Shown one piece after another: positions 1-9,774 of a stretch of DNA of 64,000 nucleotides (within the stretch, counting starts at the first letter, position 1; each line of letters opens with the position of its first letter). A model generated the notes under the pieces. The model was not told where the DNA came from. It searched no databases and worked only from the letters and a program-made list of their open reading frames with translations. Source of the DNA: Pleurodeles waltl (lineage: Eukaryota > Chordata > Amphibia > Caudata > Salamandridae). The stretch lies in the NCBI RefSeq assembly GCF_031143425.1, contig NC_090450.1:223707442-223771441 (forward strand). Direction: 5' to 3'. The translations under genes and the position numbers were made by a program.

Positions 1-1071
1 CCTCTTTCTGGACGTACAGTCAAGGTAGTAGGAGTGGCAAATCAACTCCTGACTAACCTGATCACTGATCTGGATCAGGTTGAGCTTGTCACTGTCCAGG
101 GACTGCACAGGTTTGTGGTTTGCGATTCCAGTCCTGTGTCCCTACTGGGAAGATACTTACTGTGCAAGACAAGGTGTTTTATCACTTGTTCCAATGAGGG
201 GATTGAGATTCAGACAAACAGTGACAATGAAGGAGATGACGGCCAGGTTTCAGAGCCTGAAACGGAGACAACAGATGAGGAGTATCCTCTGATAAATTTC
301 TTCCCAATGTTCACGGTGACCGATCTGCCAGCAGATTTGCAGGGGACAGTCAAAGAGAAAGTGTGGGACTTGACAGGGAAAGAAGTAGGACTGATAAAAG
401 GAGTGGAACCAGTCAAAATCAGTGTGAAGCAAAATACTGTGTTCCCCCAGGTACCACAGTACCACATGGCGCAAGATGTCCTTATAAAGGTGGCACAATT
501 AATTGCAGATTTTGTGAAACAGGAAGTTTTAAAAGAGGTGATGAGCATTCCATATAACTCACCAATAATGGGATTGAGAAAGCCTTGTGGAAAGGTCCTC
601 ATTGTCCAAGACTTGAGAAAGATCAATGACATAGTGGTGAAATGTTGCCCAGTGGTGCCAAATCCAGCTGTGATCATCTTTCAGGTTCCATGTGATGCAG
701 AGTGGTTTACAGTAGTTGATTTGTCTCAAGCGTTCTTTTCTGTGCCTCTTCATGAGGACAGCCAATTTCTCTTTAATTTCAAATTCCTGGATAAGGTTTA
801 CAATTGGTGCCGAATTCCTCAAGGGTTTTCGGAATCACCTTCCATTTTCAATCAGATATTGAAGAAAGATTTGGAGTCATTGGAATTGCCTTTTCAATCG
901 ACTCTAGTACAGTACATTGATGATCTGTTGATCGCATCCAAAATGAGGGATGAGTGCAAGTATGATTCGATTGCCCTACTGAACCATTTGGGAAAGAACG
1001 GGCCCAAAGTGTCCCCAAAGAAGCTGCAATACTGCCAGAGGGACGTGATGTATTTTGGGTCATCAAATTGA
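1..1071 (+). pseudogene. pol: ERV-A pol, part 1: protease end and reverse transcriptase
   Basis: The frame is open from the left edge to the stop at 1069-1071. It begins in the last part of an aspartic protease; the PVSLLGR stretch near residues 35-41 matches the usual LLGRDLL ending. A short acidic linker (DNEGDDGQ, ETETTDEE) follows, then the RT fingers and palm: SPIMGLRKPCGKVLIVQDLR, FTVVDLSQAFFSVPL with the first catalytic Asp, IPQGFSESPSIFNQ, and the catalytic YIDD box at 913-924. The catalytic residues are intact. The reading then moves one frame at about 1055-1071 into the RT thumb, so a frameshift breaks the gene here. The active protease site would lie outside the window. Confidence 0.92.
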
Positions 1072-2005
1072 GAAAGGGTCGAGGAAGTTGTCCAGGGAAA
1101 GACTGACTGCCCTGTTTCAGATGAATCCCCCAACGACACGGAGAGATGTTAGAATGTTTCTGGGAATGTTGGGTTACTGTCGTCAGTGGATCCTGAATTT
1201 CTCAGTCATCTCCAAGCCATTGCTGAGACTGATGGTTAAGGATGGGCCAGATGTCATAACACTGTCAGAAAAGGAAATGAAGGCGTTTACTGAGATAAAG
1301 GAGTGTATGTGCAGGGCTCCAGCTTTAGGTATGCCTGATTACACAAAGCCTTTTGTTCTGTTTTGTCATGAACGTGATGCATGTTCTTTGTCTGTTCTGA
1401 CACAGGTCCATGGAGGTGTAAATTGACCAGTAGTGTATTTTTCAGCTACCTTGGACCCAGTTGTAGCAGCCTTATCGGGTTGTTTGTGTGCAGTAGCAGC
1501 AGTTGGTCAAAGCGTCACACAATGTGAAGGCATAGTGATGGTACATCCTTTAACAGTCATGGTCCCACACTTAGTTGACATTTTGTTCACCCATACCAAG
1601 ACGCAACCCATGACAAATGCAAGGCTGACAAAATATGAAACAATTATATTGGGGTCACCAAATGTAACGTTGAACAGGTGTACAGTGCTGAACCCGGCAA
1701 CTTTGCTTCCAAATGAAAAGAAAGAAGTTGAGGATGCTGAAGATGTAGAACATGATTGTCTTGAGGTAAAAGAAATGTGCACCAAACCGAGGCCTGATAT
1801 TAAAGATACCCAATTGGAAGAAAATGACAAAATTATCTTTGTTGATGGCTCATGTTTAAGAGACTCAATATTAGTGCTGAGAGCTGGATACGCTGTATGT
1901 AGATCTCTGGTAGCCTGGAAGCGTCTTGGCTTGAAAGAGTATATTCTGCCCAAGTGGCTGAATTGGTTGCTCTTACTAGAGCTTGCCATGCTGCTGCCCA
2001 ATTGA
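1055..2005 (+). pseudogene. pol: ERV-A pol, part 2: RT thumb/connection and start of RNase H
   Basis: This frame starts with retroviral RT thumb sequence (TRRDVRMFLGMLGYCRQWI) and continues through the connection domain. An in-frame TGA at 1424-1426 interrupts it. After the stop it resumes without frame change and reaches the RNase H start, where IIFVDGSC holds the first catalytic Asp (codon 1844-1846). The connection contains an acidic patch (KKEVEDAEDVEHD) not typical of a compact gammaretroviral connection. The frame is lost near 1950, where RNase H continues in another frame from 1954. One stop plus one frameshift make it non-functional. Confidence 0.88.
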
Positions 2006-2535
2006 GAGTAACTATCTATACTGACAGCAGGTACGGATTTGGAATTGTTCATGACTTTGGCCAGCTATGGTCACAGAGGGGTTTCCTGACCTCTTCTGGT
2101 TCTCCAGTGAAAAATGGTGAAAGAATTAAAGAACTGTTGCATGCGATTCAGTTACCTCATAAAATTGCTGTGGTGAAATGCAGCGCTCATTTGAAATCAC
2201 AAGACTCTGTTTCAATGGTGAATGGGTATGCGGATCAAGTCGCAAGGTTTTGCGCATTGAACTGTATATCGTTTAAGGATCAGTGGGAATTGTTACCTGA
2301 AACAGAAAATGGGACATGTACAGGCTACGCCTTAATGGTGGTTAACACGTTGGAGGAACTAAGATTGTTGCAAGGACGTGCCAGAAAAGATGAGAAACGT
2401 TCTTGCGTTAGGATGCAATGTGACCAGATGAATTGTGGGTTTCAGATGAGGGGAAAATGGTTTTGCCGAACAGTCTCCTGTCACAATTCGCAAGATTTTA
2501 CCATGGTCAAGCACATATTGGGAGAGATGCCATGA
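1954..2535 (+). pseudogene. pol: ERV-A pol, part 3: RNase H and start of integrase
   Basis: The segment opens with AELVALTRAC, giving the RNase H Glu (codon 1960-1962), then IYTDSRYGFG with the next catalytic Asp (2023-2025), and later KCSAHLKSQ and NGYADQVAR, which match the last RNase H helices and the final Asp. Its order and spacing fit a gammaretroviral-type RNase H domain. After about residue 120 it runs into the linker leading to integrase; the true integrase frame picks up at 2433, so another frameshift lies in 2433-2535. Confidence 0.88.
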
Positions 2536-3552
2536 TCAGGTTGTTCAATATTGACTGGTTTAACCTGAAATTCAGACAAGCTGCAGAAGTGATCTGCCAC
2601 AGGTGCATCATCTGTCAACAGATGAATGCAGGGAAAGGGACAGTGGTGAATTTGAGCCACATTGGGAGCGCAGGAGGTCCATTTAGCAGCATGCAATTTG
2701 ATTTTATTGCGATGCCTGTGTGTGGAGGTCTGAGGTACGTGTTAGTCATTGTGTGTATTTTCAGCCACTGGATTGAAGCTTACCCTACACGTAGGAATGA
2801 TAGTCTCACAGTAGCGAAGCTGCTGCTTAGGGAACTGATACCACGTTTCGGGTTTCCGATCTCTTTAGTATCAGATAGAGGAAGTCACTCCAATAACGAG
2901 GTGGTTAAGCTTATTGTGTGCAGCATTAAACATTGAACAGAAGTTGCATTGTAGCTACCGCCCTGAAGCATCAGGACTAGTGGAACAGATGAATGGTACC
3001 CTGAAGTTGAGAATGGCAAAAATGTGTGCAGCCACAAATTTGAAATGGCCCGATGAATTACCTTTGGTTTTAATGTCAATGAGAAATACACCTAAGAAGA
3101 AAACAGGACTGTCCCCACATGAAATTCTCATGGGTCGAGCTATGAGACTGCCCGCAGTGTCTGCGAATGCTCTTGTGAATATCACAGATGATATGGTGTT
3201 GGACTACTGCAAGGGTCTAGCTGATGTGATCCGCTCTTTTTCTCACCAGGTGGAAGCTACCACCCTGCCACCGATTACTGATCCAGGACACGACCTGAGA
3301 GCTGGTGACTGGGTTGTCATTAAAAAAAACGTAAGGAAGACGTGCTTGGAGACACGTTGGAAGGGACCATATCAAGTGATACTAACGACTACCACTGCTG
3401 TGAAGTGTGCAGGAGTTCCGAACTGGATCCATGCCAGTCACACGAAAAAGGTGACGTGTCCAACTGATGAGGAAATTGAGTTGTTGAAAGTACCAACAAC
3501 AGAAAGGAAGTCCCAGGGCCGGAGAGTGATCGAAGGGGAACTGAGACAGTAG
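2433..3552 (+). pseudogene. pol: ERV-A pol, part 4: integrase
   Basis: Two overlapping frames together cover integrase. The first (2433-2936) has the zinc-binding HHCC region (YHGQAHIGRD...CHRCIICQQ) and the first two catalytic acids: Asp in MQFDF (2700-2702) and Asp in VSDRGSH (2874-2876). The second (2914-3552) has the catalytic Glu in GLVEQMNG (2983-2985), then the C-terminal domain with RWKGPYQVI, the GPY module common in gamma-like and chromovirus integrases, and WIHASHTKKV. A frameshift at about 2914-2936, between the second Asp and the Glu, breaks the gene. All three catalytic acids and the HHCC residues are still present. Confidence 0.92.
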
Positions 3553-4129
3553 GTGAGCCCGTTGAGGAGAGCTTGGTCACTCTAGTAAGAGACAAAGGAG
3601 AAGAGATTCAGAGGGGTGACAGTGAGCCTATCTCAACTGAGGCAGCAGGAGACATAGTCAGATGGAGTTTCTCCCAGAAGGAGACGATTATGAGAATGGG
3701 CTACAGCATTTCACAGACCCAGAAGGCGAAGGAGTTGAGGTGGAAGAGAGTCAGAGTGTCCAAACTCTTCCTGAGCAGATTGCTGGTCCATCAAGCAAAA
3801 ACACCATAGAGCCAAGAGAGGGCGAGGGGTTGCCACATGAAAGATCAAAGACCAGAGAGATACTGAAAGAAGACAAGTGGCCAGAGTTGTAAGTGAAGAG
3901 GGGAGAAGTGGTTGTCAAAGATGCAATAGAGGAAGAAGTTGATACAACAAGGGGAAACGATCTAAGTGAAGGAGAGTTGCAAGGTCACCGCAAGTTGAAA
4001 AGGAAAAGGGTAGCAAACAGAAGGTACGCAGGTCCTGAATGGGTGTATGCAATGAAAGCTGAATGGCAACAAGAGTTCTTGGCGTTTTGCTTTGATCGAG
4101 AGATCCCAGGTCGATACTTTGGCACCTGA
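3553..4129 (+). pseudogene. Acidic ORF between pol and env of ERV-A, function unknown
   Basis: Between the integrase stop and env lies a stretch readable in one frame from 3662 to 4129 with one in-frame TAA at 3890-3892. It is rich in Glu, Lys and Arg (EGEGVEVEESQS, RKLKRKRVANRR) and ends with an aromatic segment (GPEWVYAMKAEWQQEFLAF). I do not recognise a domain. It could be an extended Pol C-terminus displaced by the stop at 3552, the leader of a spliced env message, or an accessory gene. There is no signal peptide or membrane segment. A long pol-env gap of this kind is not usual for simple gammaretroviruses, where pol and env normally overlap. Confidence 0.45.
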
Positions 4130-4473
4130 GCTTGGCTGAAGAGACTGAATTGGTGTAAAGATCGAACTAAAGTTGAAAAATTGAGAAAAGAGACTGAGAA
4201 TTTACCAGATGAGACTTTGAATACCTAAATCGACTTTGAATACCTAAATCGACTTTTGAAAACTGATTTTGACAAGCTGCTAACTTGAATTGACAAGGAT
4301 CCTGGGAGTGAAACTGAAAGCTGTAAATAACTGCGAGGAGAAAAGAGAAAAAAAAAAAAAGAAGGAAAGAAGATTTTGTTTGTTTAACTTTGCTGCGAAA
4401 AAGAGAAATTTTTTAACCACCCTCTGTTGTTGTTTGGACTAACCATCCTCCACTTTCTGATTCTTTATAGATC
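4130..4473 (+). other. Pol-env spacer of ERV-A with a 19-bp tandem duplication
   Basis: No ORF is supported here. A 19-bp unit beginning GACTTTGAATACC is present twice head to tail at 4213-4231 and 4232-4250. An A-rich tract (4347-4362) and then a pyrimidine-rich stretch (about 4408-4470, TTTAACCACCCTC..., ending CTTTATAG) precede the env start. The pyrimidine tract followed by AG at 4469-4470, four bases before the env ATG, looks like a splice acceptor for the env mRNA. That role is inference from position and composition. Confidence 0.4.
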
Positions 4474-5502
4474 ATGGCTAACACTAGACAGGATAATAGA
4501 GGAAGTAGGCGTTGTAAATATTTGAGTGTTGGATTAGGTGTTGTGTGTGTGATATTCGTTGTGGTTGTGATTGTGGGTATGACGCTAATGGATAAGAGTA
4601 GGACTAACAATGCTACAATTCCTGAGACTACCACTGCACTAACAGCTTGGGAGAGGTTTGAGCGATATTTGCACGAGGGAACTAATGCAAAAGGGTAACT
4701 TTCCACTAACATTTTCTATCGCTTGCTGAGTGAGTATGTTGACACAATGGATGCAAAGGATTGCTTTGTGTGCACACAGATTCCTGTTACGGTACAAGAG
4801 GGGGCTACCTATCATAGCTTGCCGTTAACCTATGGGATAAGTTGTAGTCTGTTACTAACAAGATTCTGTAACCCGGAAGAGATTCAATACTTCCATTCAA
4901 ATCACAACCTTGTGTTTTCTTATGTGCCTATAATAAAGGATTTGAGTGGTGTTGCTAGATACTATAGTATAAAGTTACTTAAAGGATCCTTTGAGTCGCA
5001 ATTGACAATTGGTACATCTTATGCACATCACAATAATTTGACATGCTTGCTTACACCTGTAGAGAAAAGCTTTTTATATCACACGGAGGATAGAAGAAGG
5101 GCATTAAAGGGTAAATTAGAAAAAGGATTGCAGCAGCGGACTTTTGCTAGTAGTGAAGTTTATGGTGCAATTCGGGAACAAGAGAAGCTAGCTTTAGATG
5201 CATTACAAGTATGGAAGCTTTGTATATCTAGGCCAAAATCATATTATGACAATGTGTTTGTGGGAATGAGTGAATGTAAGCATGTGTTTTTGTTTCAGAG
5301 TAAATGGACATTAATGTTAAATGGACAGGATCCAGCGATCCCAGGGATCTATTACATATGTGGACTTAATGCTTATTACCGTCTTCCAAAGGGATAGTAT
5401 GGGACATGTTATTTGGGGATAGTTTTCCCAAAGATATATCCACTTGATGATTTGAAAAGATTTCAGAAATTGTCTGAATTACATCGTGCTAGACAGAAGA
5501 GA
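4474..5502 (+). pseudogene. env: ERV-A env, surface (SU) subunit
   Basis: The start at 4474 is the first ATG after a likely splice acceptor. The N-terminus is basic and polar (about 22 residues), followed by a strongly hydrophobic segment (SVGLGVVCVIFVVVVIVGMTL), so the leader is a long signal-anchor type. The SU part contains DCFVCTQIP, a CXXC motif like those that pair with the TM subunit in gamma/epsilon-type envelopes. It ends at a furin-type RQKR site (5491-5502). Two in-frame stops interrupt it (TAA 4696-4698 and TAG 5395-5397) without a frame change, so the pseudogene is damaged by point changes more than by rearrangement. Confidence 0.88.
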
Positions 5503-6082
5503 GAGACCGCTGCTGGTGCAGTGGGAGACATAATTGGGGCGATAATTCCCTCAGTGGGAGTTATCTTGAATTCTATAAAGATTCAAAAGTTGTCTACTAT
5601 TGTGGATAACATGCTGACAAATTTTTCAGGGGCTATTGCTCCTGATGGATACTGAACTCGCTGCGGAGAGGGCTATGACTCTTCAAAAAAGGCTTGCTTT
5701 AGACATTCTTTTAACGAAAAATGGCGGAGTTTGTAGGATGCTTAATGAGCGTCATTGTTGCGCATATATACCAGACAATAATAATGAGATTAGAAGTATG
5801 CTTACTAACTTGACTAGGGATAGTACAGACTTGAAGGAACTGAAAGAACCAGGTATTTGGGAAAAGGTTGGAAAAGGGTTTGCTTCAGTGGGAAATTGGC
5901 TTAGCAACATTTGGCATGGGATATTGTCTAAAATAGTACAGGGGATATTGATTGTTATAGCTTGCCTATTTGGATTGTGGGTGGCATGTAAAATTAGCAA
6001 AAGAATACAATTGAAGATGGCGAAAAAAAATAACAGGAGGGAAGAAAAACAAAGGGAAAAATTGTATAGGGAAAAATCATAG
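5503..6082 (+). pseudogene. env: ERV-A env, transmembrane (TM) subunit
   Basis: Immediately after RQKR comes an Ala/Gly/Ile-rich fusion peptide (ETAAGAVGDIIGAIIPSVG). A frameshift falls between 5636 and 5655, after which the ectodomain continues: LQKRLALDILL (heptad region), then GGVCRMLNERHCCAYIP, which is the TM disulfide motif, here CX7CC and not the usual CX6CC. A Trp-rich membrane-proximal part (WLSNIWHGI) leads to one membrane span (IVQGILIVIACLFGLWVACKI) and a very basic cytoplasmic tail (KMAKKNNRREEKQREK). The order matches class I retroviral fusion proteins. The frameshift makes it non-functional. Confidence 0.9.
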
Positions 6083-6233
6083 GGGAAACCAATAAGGGAA
6101 GAGATTGAACTGACAGAATGTTAGGATGTAATATTTGTGGGGAAGGTTTGTGTGATGACAAGAGTCATCAGAGGAGGGATTTTTGGAGTGTGTCTTTTAA
6201 AAGCAATATTAATATGAAAAGCTTGCAATATAG

Positions 6234-7829
6234 TGTGTGATGAAGCTGCATAGAAAATGTGTTAAGATAGAAAATAATGCACACGTTTGAAATGTGCCCA
6301 CGGGGAGTGGCTACCAATTTATACGAAGACTAATGAAAGCTTGTTAATTCTGAATTATTATGAAATAATGTTTTGAATTTGTATCAGTATATCATAATTA
6401 GAGTTATGTGTTAAGAGTTTTCTTTATTAAATTAGAGGGCCTTAGCTTAGCGAGGGTCTGGGCCTAGCTGCCTGGCCTCATATTAAACTGCATTTACTAA
6501 CGTGTAATCTGCTGTTCTTCTGAAGGACACGAAGCTGTACATTTCCAGGAGTTATGTGTGTAGCCGTAGTAAATTCTTTCTCATGAGAACCGACTTGCTC
6601 AAGGCGATGTTCTTGCTAAATGCAACAGTGTAATTTGTAACAGGTGCAAGGTTAACTGCACTAGGCAAAGACAATGAAGACACTGACTGGAGCGCAAAGT
6701 GTAACTTTTCCTACCTGACATTCCAACCGTTGAAGACGTCAATAGCATGGACCAATCCGCAACATGAGAACTGTGGTTTGTGGAAAATTCTGGCAAGATG
6801 CTTGAAAAATTATTGGACGGAGATAACGATGCACAAATTATTATCCAATGAGGAGTAAAGGGCTAATTAGACAGTTTTTGATTTAACAGCGTGACCCAAG
6901 AAGAAACGCACACATACGATCTCACATTCTCACTTTCCAGAGGACTTTCCACTTTAGAGCTACTGAGCTTTTATTCTTCTAGCGTTTTGTTCTGATACTT
7001 TAAACCATCCTCTACCAATTCCTGCCTGATACTTACTTCTCCTCCATATGAGGGAAGGGTCCCATTCCTTAGCTATGCTATCTTGAGACTTTGCCACGGC
7101 CTATCTCTGCTGATGGTTATCCGACTGATGTCCTGAGGACGTAGACTGATGCTGTTTGATGATCCGTTGGATTGGTAACTATCTGATGCAAAACTGTAAT
7201 TGTCTGTTTGCCTTTCTTTCTAGGTACCAACTGCTACTTTGATAGAGGCCTTAGTTTAGATGTTTTCCAAATTCGTGTTCACTAAACGTTTTGCATGGAG
7301 CCCAACATGCTGATGCTAATTTGAGGTTAGTTAGGATGTTCACAAATATCTTATGCAAATAGACAAACGACTGAATTCTTGCTTTGTTGAATCAGGTATT
7401 ACTGAGACTCTGCTAAGTTGCTTCATATTAATGATGTGCCTAAATACTGAATGAATATTCTCTATGCATTGATTAATTGTGTTCTAATTGCTAACAAAAG
7501 ATTTTCTAATGAGGTTTATTGCTAATGAGATTAACAGATATGATATTAGATTGTAACTAATAGGGAAATAAATATCCTAACATTTAACTAATCTGGTGTG
7601 TTTATTCACGACTGAAAGGTCATGGTGTGATCAACTTATTGGTTCTCATTAAATGTTAGTGATAAGTTGTTGATTAGTTATTGTAATTAGTGATTGGTTT
7701 AGTGATCTATTGATTGGGGATGACAAGAAGACACCTCATACTGGAAAGTCCCCGAACGTGGTCCCAAGGTTTGTCGACCTAAACGCGTCTCCTTGTAAGT
7801 TTACTTATTAAAGCTCTGAAGCGCTAACA
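6234..7829 (+). repeat. 3' LTR of ERV-A
   Basis: This non-coding stretch follows env and aligns in blocks with 61.2-62.7 kb, for example GGTACCAACTGCT at 7223-7235 and 62087-62099, and CTGAAAGGTCATGGTGTG in both. A polyadenylation signal AATAAA is at 7567-7572. The right end is placed at CA (7828-7829) by matching the ERV-B LTR end. The left end is uncertain: TGTGTGATGAAGC at 6234 resembles TTGATGAAGC at 61166, but a start at 6258 is also possible. A purine tract (AGAGGAGGGA, near 6171) upstream may be the polypurine tract. Confidence 0.75.
7567..7572 (+). promoter_or_regulatory. Polyadenylation signal in the ERV-A LTR
   Basis: AATAAA in a block conserved with the ERV-B LTR, where AATAAA lies at 62440-62445 in the same context (TAGGGAAATAAA). 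Confidence 0.6.
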
Positions 7830-9703
7830 GGCCTTCATTTTGAGTTCTGATCTTTCACCTGGAACATTAACTCCTGGTGAAATAATGCAACTCACAACTA
7901 AGAGTGTTTCCAGGTCTTCAGTCGTAGGGGTCAAAATCTCCAGATCGGATAATTCTGAGCCCAGAGACAGTGAGCATCTCACTCAGAGATGGTGGGATTG
8001 CATCACGTACAATTGCAAAGCCCCACCCACTTCCTGCTGCTGTTCAGGGATCAGATAACACTCCCCCTTCACAGGTGTGCCCTTCAGCCCTTCTCTCCAT
8101 TCAACCTCTCCACACCCGACCTGCTGTTTCAGTGGCATTTCATGCTTGTTCAGACCAGGTGGAAAATGTCAATGTTTTTTGCACCGAAATTGGGAAAAAT
8201 GCCCGGAAAAACATCTGGTGAATCTGGGTTTGAGTAGCTATTCACATTTTGGGGTAAAATCTCACAATGGCCTGATTCTACAGCGCAGATACCAGCGACT
8301 CGAGAATCTCTGCTGCCAAGTTCGTCCAATTTATAAGCTTACTGCTTCATTATGAGCACCTCAGATGCAGGGCGTTAGTGATACCTGGGTCCTATTAACT
8401 ATAGTGATGTCAATTAACAGGGAACCCAAGTAGAACCTCTAGAATCCTTTGGGAAATTGAGAATTTCTTTGGCAGTCTTTAATTCCAGGTCCAATTCCCC
8501 TTTAATTGTTCATTCATTCCCACAATAACTGTCAAGATTTTGGCTCCTTTAGCAGCCGAGTTGTTGGTTCCACAGTGGGGTCCTGATGGGTTCATTAACT
8601 CAAGTAATTGGTCTTATCACAGATTACATAGGAGGATATTCGTAATGGGGGCTATAGTCTTGTATCCACAGCTTAATGAACACCAACTAAGATCTTAGTT
8701 AACACTATTTAAACCCGTCTACATGTGCAGTTTCAGTAGCAGGGAAAATCAGACTGAAAAAATATAGGGCCCGATTTATGGTACTTCGTCTGTCAATGTT
8801 GTAGGGGGGAATTATGTCTGCCATCTTGACAGACTACTACTGTCTGTAAAATTTAGAGACGACCTTGGGCCCAGCGGTCATCTCTGCACACTGAAAGGAA
8901 CCAATATCACAGTGGTTGCTTTCAAAGTACAAAACTTTTGGTGAACGGTCGCCTTCTGTCCATTCACCCAATTTTTCCAAAGTTTTCGTTTTCAGAAACA
9001 AACACCCAAAGTGGTAATTTGTTTCTGAAAAACAAACAAATAGTGATCCCACCCTTTGGCGTGTTTACCCAGGGTGTAGGGGTCATTATTTGTTTTTCGT
9101 TCCCTCACCACCAGGTCTTTCCTAATGCTGATATACAGAAAAATACATTACACTGTTCAGCCTATATAAAGTGGGCGTTGTAATGTCCTTCCTCCAATGG
9201 TGTCTACTCCGTTGGGCTGTCGGAGGACGTTTGCCATCAACGGAGCCAATGGGAACTCCATTACGTGAGAACGTAATGTCCACCCATCTATAAATGAGGC
9301 AGGTGTACGAATGGTTCATCAGGAAGGGCACTCCGGCCCGTTTGGGATGGAGTAACCTATCATTTAACAACAAATCAGGAGCACAGACTGCAAAAAACAT
9401 AGACTCAAGAGTATTTATTGAAAACATATCTGCTAAAAATAAATACGTTTATACAATAATTTCAGACTGCACCTAAATCCTTTATCAACATTTGCCCCTA
9501 AATATGCCAAGATTGGGGTTCTAAAAATAACTGAAATCCACCTACCATTGGTGGGAAGAAAATTTAGCTGGATTTAGTTATCTAAACAGATTGACGTTTT
9601 GAGGGAGATTCTTAACACTATTATTTAGCAGTCCCTATATATTCACTTTTATTCAAATAGGCAATGACAACAGGGCATTGTTCGTACTGAGACCAAGAAT
9701 TTA
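7830..9703. other. Non-coding interval after ERV-A
   Basis: No gene is supported. Short ORFs at 7840-8355 overlap each other in all three frames and have no recognisable domain. Near 8767 the text GGGCCCGATTTATGG resembles the terminal repeats of the MITE families described elsewhere, and CTATAAATGAGGC at about 9287-9299 could be its weak partner, but no convincing target duplication was found. Confidence 0.4.
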
Positions 9704-9771
9704 GGGCCAGATGTAGCAAAGGATTTTTCCCATTCTGTGTCAATGGGAAAATGTGTTCGTACATATGGCCC
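9704..9771. mobile_element. 68-bp MITE, GGGCCAGATGTA family
   Basis: The ends are GGGCCAGATGTA and TACATATGGCCC, an imperfect inverted repeat. It is flanked by TTA (9701-9703) and TAA (9772-9774), consistent with a TWA target site. TWA target duplications are a hallmark of PIF/Harbinger transposons. It carries a central hairpin (TTTCCCATT / AATGGGAAA). It shares its end with the 717-bp elements at 12118 and 13212, so it is probably a minimal member of the same family. Confidence 0.7.
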
Positions 9772-9774
9772 TAA

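Larger units (their letters stand above)
1..7829 (+). mobile_element. ERV-A: 3' part of an endogenous retrovirus (pol, env, 3' LTR)
   Basis: The order protease end, RT, RNase H, integrase, env and LTR on one strand identifies a provirus whose 5' LTR and gag lie left of the window. The integrase C-terminus (WKGPY motif), the CFVC motif in the surface subunit and the furin site before a fusion peptide point to the gamma/epsilon-like group. Pol and env each carry several stops and frameshifts, so it is not functional. The right end is set by homology with the 5' LTR of ERV-B near 62702, both ending in a GCGCTA(T/A)CA-like string. It belongs to the same family group as ERV-B but is a separate, clearly diverged insertion. 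Confidence 0.9.
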
